From Monodelphis domestica (taxonomy: Eukaryota > Chordata > Mammalia > Didelphimorphia > Didelphidae): a DNA stretch of 64,000 bases. The number at the start of each line of letters is the position of its first letter. Position 1 is the first letter of the stretch. This document shows, in pieces, positions 57,181 through 64,000 of this stretch. The stretch covers positions 379,824,492 to 379,888,491 of the forward strand of contig NC_077228.1 of NCBI RefSeq assembly GCF_027887165.1, read 5' to 3'. A program made the position numbers and the translations under genes. The notes under the pieces are model-generated. The model was not told the origin of the DNA. It did no database searches and was given only the letters and a program-made list of their open reading frames with translations.

Positions 57181-58437
57181 GCCATGGAGCAGTTTCTTCT
57201 CTGTCACCTGCATGAAACAGGAATTTCCTTGGAGTAAGGCACAATGGAAAAAAGAGAACCTGTGGGACAAATCTAACTAGGCAATGACAGAAACTAGTTT
57301 AAGAATCATGAAAGAGGGTCCAGAGTAGAAAAATGAAACAGATAATAAGGGGAACAAGACAAATCCCCTAAGGAAAGTACTGCCAAAAATGAAACTTAAT
57401 GAAAAGGACCCAGGTGAATAGAAAGAGAGAATAGTCTATTTGACTAACTGATGGGGAAAGGGGGAAAGAAGAGTATTAAACAACTAGATAAAAGGAGAAA
57501 GGAAAAATGAACTAATGAGCAAAACTCCAAAAGGAAGGGGGTAACATAACAAATCTTTAAAGGGAGGAAGAATCAGAGATAAAGGGGAAAAAGACAATGG
57601 TAATGAGAGGGAAAAAATGGAAGAAAACATAAACTCAAGCCTCATGAATTTAAATGTGAATAATTATAAATAATCAAAAAAGAATAAAGACTGAAAATTG
57701 ACTAACAAAATTCTATAATCAGTTCTTTACAAGAATTATTTTCTATAAAAACATAGATATAAAGAATAAAACTGAAAGTATGTGTAAAATAAGTTACTTA
57801 ACTGAACTACAAAAAGTGAGAGTAAAATAATAATAATGGCAAAAATAAGAAGACATAATTTCAGTATCTCTCAGTTGTGGATGTGTCTAATAGAAATATA
57901 AACAAAGGGGGTATATAGAAATCAGGAAATTGCTGAAGAAACTAGAACTAAAATATTTATGACATCTTCCAAATGGGAGTACAAAAGACTATGTCTAGTG
58001 TAGGTACTATATGGAACTTTTATCCCCCCCCCCAAATTTGGCCATTTATTATATTGCAAACAAATGTGAAAAGGTAGAAATAGTAAAAAAAATCATTATA
58101 AATCATAATTCAGTAAAAATAATTATTGTTTCAATGACCACAAACAGAAAACACAGAATCAAATGGGAACATAACAAAAAATTGCAAATAATAAGGAAGC
58201 AAAAGAACAAATCATAGAAGGAATTAGTATGTGAAAGGATTTATAATAATAAAAAAATAATCAAAAATTTTCTTGGATACAATTAAAGCAGTTCTCAGGA
58301 AAAACTCATATCACTACAAATATACATTAATAAAATAGGAACATAATATAATAAAAAGACATAATTAATAAACTGAACATGCATTTTTATTAGAAAGTCG
58401 AAGAGTTCATCCAAGATAAATAAAAAAGCAGAGAAGT

Positions 58438-59168
58438 TAAAAATTAGAGTAGAAAATCTTTGACCCAGCAGTAGTACTAGATCTGTATCCCAAAGAGATT
58501 AAAGACAGAGGAAAAGCATTGACCTGCACAAAAATATTTAGAGTAGCTTTTTTTGCATTGGTAAAGAACTGGAAGCTGAAGGGATGTCCATCATCTTGAG
58601 AATGGCTGAACAACTTGTGGTATGTGGTTGTACTGTAATACTATTTGCCATAAAAAATGACAAGCAAGATATTCACAAAAACACCTACAAAGATATAAAA
58701 GGTGATGCAAAAAAAGTGATGAGAACCAGAACATTGTATACATTAAGGACAATAGTATATGATGATCAACTGTGAATGATTCAACTATTATCAACAATTC
58801 AAAAATCTAGAACCAACTCAAATCAACTCATGACAAATAAAAAGTAATATCCACTGCTATAGAAGGAATAGATAGAGTTCAAATGCCAATTTCAACATAA
58901 CATTCTAAATTTCCCCCATGATTTTTTCTCTATGGTAGGCAATAGGCAATATGTGTTCTTTTTACAACATGATGAATATGAAAATATGTATTCTATGATA
59001 ATCTGTTTATATTCTCTATCATATTGCCTGCCTTCTTGGTGAGGGTGAGGAATAAGAATAAGGGGCATAGCATGGATTGGAAAATGTCAGAAAGCAAATG
59101 TTTAAAAAATTGTATTGGCATGTTATCTGGGAAAAAATAACTCATTATTTAAAAAGTTAGAGGAGAAA
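58438..59168. repeat. Target-site duplication around the nested L1
   Basis: 'aaaattagagtagaaa' near 58438-58455 and 'aaaagttagaggagaaa' near 59152-59168 flank the nested element. They differ by a base change and one extra base. Confidence 0.75.
58456..59151 (+). mobile_element. 5'-truncated L1 3' end nested in an older L1
   Basis: It starts in the ORF2 C-terminal region ('tctttgacccagcagtagta', 'ctgtatcccaaagagattaa') and continues through 'gagaccagaacattgtata'-type sequence to the 3' UTR and an A-rich end. On the 3' side the host L1 resumes. Confidence 0.82.
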
Positions 59169-60202
59169 TAAATTAGAAACCCCCTCCCCAAAATAGAAAT
59201 ATTAAATTTTTAAAAACTAGTTCTTTGAAATAATTAACAAAATTGATAAACTTTTAGTTAATGTGTTTAAGAAAGAGGACAGAAAGTCAAATCAACAAAA
59301 AACCAAATGAATGAGGTAAAACTACAACAAAAAAAGAAATATAAACAACAATCAGAACTTATTGTTAGGCAGACATTTGCTAAAAATAACTGAAAACATA
59401 AAAAGTAATTGAAGAATATTTTTTAAAAATATAAAATATTCAAATTCTCAGAAGATACCCAATCAATGGAAATTGAACTCAATATAAGGAATAAAAAAAA
59501 TTGAATTCTATTAAGCTACCAAAGAACAATTAGTGCCCTTACTTCTGAAATTATTTTCAAAAATTGAGAAAGAAATCACCCCACCATAATTTTTGAGGAA
59601 ACAAGTATAGTTCTAATAATGAATAAGGGAAAGAGTAAGAACAAAAGGAAAAGTATACACTACTATCATTAATGAATAGGCACTCAAAAATTTAAACAAA
59701 TTCTTATTTTAAAAATACTACAGTGATGTATCCATGAAATCATTAATTATGACTACACTGGATTTATACAAGAGATACAAGGATGATTCAACATTAGAAA
59801 AATAATCAACATAACCATAATAAAAACCAAAATACCTAAAATCACATAATTATTACAATAGATAAAGAAAAGGACTTTGTCTAAGTATAAAATTAATATG
59901 TGTTTAAAATCCTATTATATATAAGACATAAGATAACTTTAAAAATATACACATATCATTAAAGCATCTAAAACCCTAAAAAGGATAATATAGTATTAAG
60001 GATAAACTAGAAATAGATCCAATAAATATACGAGTAAAGTAAGGGTACCTACTCTCCCTACTCTTATTTAATATACTTTTGGAAATGTTATTGAAAGAAA
60101 TTAAAGCTATAAATATAAGTAAATAGGTACTACTATTCCTATTTATTGAATCTATTATGTATATTAGAAAATCATAGGGAATGACAAAAAAAATACTAAT
60201 TA

Positions 60203-60262
60203 AGAAATCCAATGGGGTTTTGAGTATTTCAAAATAAATACTCAAAACCCCATTGGATTTCT
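60203..60262. other. Perfect 27-bp inverted repeat with 6-nt loop
   Basis: Left arm 60203-60229 and right arm 60236-60262 are exact reverse complements around CAAAAT (60230-60235). The core word AATCCAATGGGGTTTTGAG pairs with CTCAAAACCCCATTGGATT. It lies within the decayed L1 reverse-transcriptase region. Confidence 0.97.
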
Positions 60263-60700
60263 CTAAATTTAAGATTTAAATTTGAAAGGGAAACCCCATT
60301 CCAAATAACTACAAAATTGAAAAAAACACCTGGGAACTAATTCACCAAAGCATACAAAAGACTTGAATTTATTCAATTGCAAAATGTTCCTTAAAAACAA
60401 TAAAAAGACAACTCAAATAACTGGATAAATATTTAGTGATCATGAGTAGACCATGCTAATATAATAAAAATAACAAGATTTCCAAAGTTAAATTATACTT
60501 TTAATGTTATACTAATCAAGTTGCCATGGTCATACTTTATAGAACTTGATAAAAAACACAAAATTTATTTGGAAAAACATAAGATCTAAAATATTAAGGG
60601 AAATGCTGAAGAGAAGTATGGCTAAAAGGGGAATAGTACCTCCAGATCACAAAAGATATTATTAAAAAGAAACAATTATTACAGGATACCTCCAAATTCA

Positions 60701-61189
60701 TGGAAGCAGGAACTCCACAGGCATTATATACTGGATATATTTTTAGCCTTTTTTAAATGATCAATTCTGCTGATTTTTTAAAATAATTCTCATTTATCAT
60801 TAAAAATACTTTTTGTTATATAGTAAGGGCTTCTTCAAGAGTTAGAAAGAATTCTGGGAATAAAAACAGAAGACATAAATAAAAAAAATTTAAATGCAAA
60901 GAACCTACATATTTGGGCCTGCTCTCAGTGGGAGTCTGTTTTTCCAGACTATGCATTTGTATGTTAAGAACTTTATTTTTCCAGTATTTCTTTTTCTTTA
61001 GCTTGTTGGATATAAGAGTAAGAGTAATAAAGAAAAAGCTGTAAAGGGTTATTCTTTGAGAAGGGAATGGGAGGAGCAGGACATAGAATTAGGAGATGTA
61101 AAAATAAAAAATGGATAAAACTTTAATTGAAAATAAGAGAAAATAATTAAATATAGAACCAAAAATATGTCAGCAATGATTATTAAAAG
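60701..61189. other. Unassigned AT-rich sequence
   Basis: No feature recognised. Confidence 0.5.
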
Positions 61190-61510
61190 AAAAATGAATT
61201 ATCCAATGTGTATAAGGAAATATCACAAACTGCAGGAAAGCAATTCACCATGGGCCCTATGCTCATAAAGTATATAATGTAGTAAGAGGATATACAAAAT
61301 CCATGTCAATAATTATAATAATTATGATAAATGTATGAGAGAAATACAAATATAATGTTATATAAGATACAGAAGGAAAGATCATTTCTGATGAGGGAAA
61401 CCTGAGTAGGTTTCATGAAAAAGGAAATATTGGAACTGAGCTTTGGGAGAGGGTAGGATTTCATTAGGTAATGATGTGTGAATAGAAGAGAAAGAAAGGC
61501 ATTCCAGAAA
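61190..61510 (+). repeat. Old dispersed repeat fragment
   Basis: 'cctgagtaggtttcatgaaa' and 'gaaaggcattccagaaatat' match the later part of the repeat at 51785. Diverged. Confidence 0.45.
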
Positions 61511-62985
61511 TATTTCAAGAGTAGACTACATTACCTCAATCATTATCCTACTGAAAGCCACTTGAATCTCAAGGCATCTGGGACTGCCATCTACTTAAAG
61601 TGCCCTGTCAATGCTTTCTTTATCAGATTAACCAGAAGATCCACACATTCGAAGCAAAGACACAGCAAAATGAATAGATAAAATTTTCCTGTCCCAAAAG
61701 GATATACTCTTCCAAATATCCCCACCACAGTGTTAAGAGAGAGAATACGTTTGTGGAGCACACTTAACTAGGGAATACATATAGCATTAGGAATATGCAT
61801 AGGAAACAAACACTGATGCTACCCAACAATTATACTTGCTACTCCCCTGTTCTGGACCACTCACAAAATTTGCTAGCCTGATGAGGTGATTGTGCTTCAG
61901 GTTAGTGTGTTATGTATTGATCATGTCGACTGTTGGGCTGTGTCCTTTCTCTACTGTTTCCTGATGATGACTTCTTGGTGAAATCATCTGCTGATATCTC
62001 TGATAGGCTGATCTCTGTACTCAGAGGATTTTTACTGCCTCTTATTGACATGTTGTATTACTATGTGACTCCCTCCCACTAGGAACTCTCACCTCTTTTA
62101 GCCATAGCCCCAAGATCTATTTCAGAACTTTTGATGAGTCAACCTTGAAGATGCTCCCAGTCATCCTCTTAGTCTTTCAACTGCTTTATTTCTACCTCCG
62201 ACTTCCAGTCCTCATGTTCAAACTTTTCTTTGAGTAAAAATTGAAAAAAAAAATCAAATTTCCTCTTAGATTCTGTCATGCATAGTCATTACCTGTTCCA
62301 CACAAATAACTATGTGCGTTTCACTTAGCATGAGTAGAAGAGTTGGGTAAAATGAATAAATTAAGAGATTGGTGGAAGGATGGCTGGATTCCTAAAGGAA
62401 TACTCAACTTCAAAACTGATTGCAAGATTTAGGAGTCTTTAGGGTACAGCTGTAAAGCTTGAACTGACTGGTAAAGCTTTGTGGTCTATTGGGGAAAATA
62501 GAAGGACATGATTAGGTTCAGTGGTTTAAGTAGTGCTACTAGAAAGTAAGTGGTAATGCCAAATAGTTCAGTAAGCAATAAAGCATTGTGGTGGCAGGAC
62601 TACAAGTGACTTTTTGTTCAGCATACAATAAAATCACTGATTTCCCTATGTAACCAAGGTCCAAAGAGAGAAAACTGATTTTTATATGAAAGATGCTAAG
62701 TAGTTCAGGTTGACAAATAACTGCAAAATAAAGCAAAATATAGTACTACACCAAGTGAGAAAAGTAGGTTAGTACCATGTTGTAGGGAGCAGTGGATGTC
62801 AAACTAAAGAACTAAATTTCTTTTCATGTTGTTTATTGAATGGCTTGATTCATGGATCAAAGAGATATATTTGAATGATGATCATCTATCAGTGGGTTTA
62901 TGGGTTGAAGAAGTAGAGACTAGAAGTAGGAAAACTGGATAGAGGGATGAGTCTAACCATCCATTATCCTTCATATAGTAACTTC
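61511..62985. other. Unassigned non-coding sequence
   Basis: No gene or named repeat recognised in 1.5 kb. Confidence 0.5.
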
Positions 62986-62989
62986 CTTG

Positions 62990-63120
62990 TAATTTATAAT
63001 TTCAGAGTTCTCTAGGGCACTGAGGTGAGTTGTTCATGGTCACCAACAGCAGTGCATGTCAGAAATGACACTTGACTCTAGGTCTTTCTTACTTCAAGGT
63101 TGGCTCTCTACTACAGCAAA
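62990..63120 (+). mobile_element. MIR-type SINE fragment
   Basis: 'tgttcatggtcaccaacagc' and 'gacacttgactctaggtctt' fit the MIR 'agggtcacacagc...ttgaacccaggtctt' segment. Confidence 0.55.
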
Positions 63121-63224
63121 CTAGGATTAGTGGAAAGAGATGATATTTAATGGAGAGAAATGTGAAGTCCCACACTTGGATTTTAAATAAAATTACTGTG
63201 TAAATACAGAATAAGGAAAGCATT

Positions 63225-63490
63225 TGTTGTCATTGTTAATCATCTGTTCAGTAATTTCCAACTCTTCATGACCCCATGTATCAGAGCTATCCATATCGTT
63301 TTCTGGCAAGGATACTGAAATGGTTTGCCATTTCCTTCTCCAGTGGATCCAATGGATTCTGGATTCTTTAGTCAGAGGTTAAGTGACTTATCTCAGGTTA
63401 TACAGCTAGGATGTGTCTGAGGATGGATTCCAACTCAGGTCTTCCTGATTTCTCCCAGTGTTATAATCACTCATACACCTAGCTACCTCC
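63225..63490 (-). mobile_element. tRNA-derived SINE with RTE-type tail
   Basis: The plus strand reads 'aatttccaactcttcatgac', 'aaatggtttgccatttcctt', 'aagtgacttatctcaggtta' and 'cacctagctacctc', the reverse complement of the SINE. Confidence 0.88.
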
Positions 63491-63496
63491 TAGATA

Positions 63497-63595
63497 TATA
63501 GAGATTAAGTGACTTGCCCAAAGTGACCCAACTAGGAAGTACCTGAGGCTGGTTTTGAATTCAGGTTTGCCTGATCCACTTAGCTACTTAGAGTT
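63497..63595 (-). mobile_element. Second SINE fragment
   Basis: 'aagtgacttgcccaaagtga', 'ggctggttttgaattcaggt' and 'ccacttagctactt' repeat part of the preceding SINE pattern in the same orientation. Confidence 0.7.
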
Positions 63596-63604
63596 GAAGT
63601 AAAG

Positions 63605-64000
63605 AGCAAAAAAATGTCAGTAGCATGACATGACAATCCTAAAAACTAATGTGAATTTAGACTTCATTAATGGAACTCAGTGTCCCAGATGAATGTGTCC
63701 AGTCCTCTTTCATGCCTCTCTGGTCAGATCATATGTGCAGAACTGGGCACATCATTTCTAGATGCCTCCTTTCAGTCAGGGCATTAATATTATGAATCAT
63801 ATCCGGAAGAGAGCAGCCAGGAAATCCAGGGGGCCAAAAACCTGCCCTCAAAGGGATTTAAATAATATATAATCAAATTCTTCAAATATAAGGAAGCCTA
63901 TCACATGGGAGAAGAATTACATCTATTCTGCTTACCTCACAGTCAAAATTAGAAGCAATTGTCAGAAGATATAGAAAAGGTAACTTTGGCTTAAGGCAAG
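63605..64000 (+). mobile_element. CR1/L3-like LINE fragment
   Basis: 'gtgcagaactgggcacatca', 'agagcagccaggaaatccag' and 'tcacatgggagaagaattac' resemble the conserved CR1-type segment 'cagttctgggcacca ... gagggcaaccagg ... tcacatggaggaagga'. Continues beyond the window. Confidence 0.55.

Larger units (their letters stand above)
57280..60700 (+). mobile_element. Decayed L1 LINE with a nested younger L1
   Basis: Landmarks are in L1 order: purine-rich spacer (about 57440-57600), start of ORF2 ('catgaatttaaatgtgaata'), endonuclease end ('ttatattgcaaacaaatgtg'), linker, reverse transcriptase ('tggatttatacaagagatac') and the 'ccccattccaaataactaca' segment near 60290. No frame longer than about 90 codons survives. 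The nested L1 at 58456-59151 interrupts it. Confidence 0.75.

Overview
The window is AT-rich mammalian non-coding DNA, almost certainly from a marsupial. The reasons are many tRNA-headed SINEs ending in an RTE-type tail, a full-length L1 of the type I associate with marsupials, old L2 and MIR copies, and Buster-type hAT elements. I cannot name the species. I found no intact host gene, no tRNA, rRNA or other structured RNA gene, and no CRISPR array. It reads as intergenic or deep intronic sequence whose history is mostly layered transposition.

Layout. 1-10 kb: unassigned sequence with MIR, L2 and antisense L1 pieces, several SINEs and a solo LTR (8930-9363). 10.9-12.9 kb: a processed pseudogene of a myosin regulatory light chain (MYL12B-like) with its 3' UTR and A-rich tail. 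12.9-18.7 kb: mostly unassigned, with a (CA)n tract and a diverged pair of similar blocks. 19.9-24.0 kb: an older L1 with an internal deletion of about 1.6 kb. 25.0-26.4 kb: L2. 26.7-28.2 kb: SINEs and MIRs. 28.35-34.77 kb: a full-length L1 with a perfect 13-bp target-site duplication, an open ORF1 and a broken ORF2.

35.5-40.7 kb is the most layered part. An antisense L1 holds an LTR-like insertion. A nearly complete L2 of more than 2 kb is split by a solo LTR, a SINE and a 192-bp hAT MITE that still has perfect 8-bp duplications. 41-50 kb: MIR and SINE copies, a possible conserved non-coding block (43.84-44.22 kb) and a probable LTR with three 21-bp repeats and a strong hairpin (47.4-48.1 kb). 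50.09-50.30 kb: a 210-bp GAA/GGAGAA purine tract. 51.8-56.6 kb: SINEs, a second Buster-type hAT MITE and an unclassified CpG-rich block. 57.0-60.7 kb: a decayed L1 with a younger L1 nested in it and a perfect 27-bp inverted repeat. 61-64 kb: SINE, MIR and CR1/L3-like remnants.

The parts do not form a working system. Their main relation is parasitic: L1 machinery explains the L1 copies and the MYL12B retrocopy, RTE-type elements probably moved the RTE-tailed SINEs, and L2 the MIR-tailed ones. Repeat names come from remembered consensus sequences and no database was searched, so family labels are less certain than structural observations such as duplications, terminal repeats, hairpins and reading frames.
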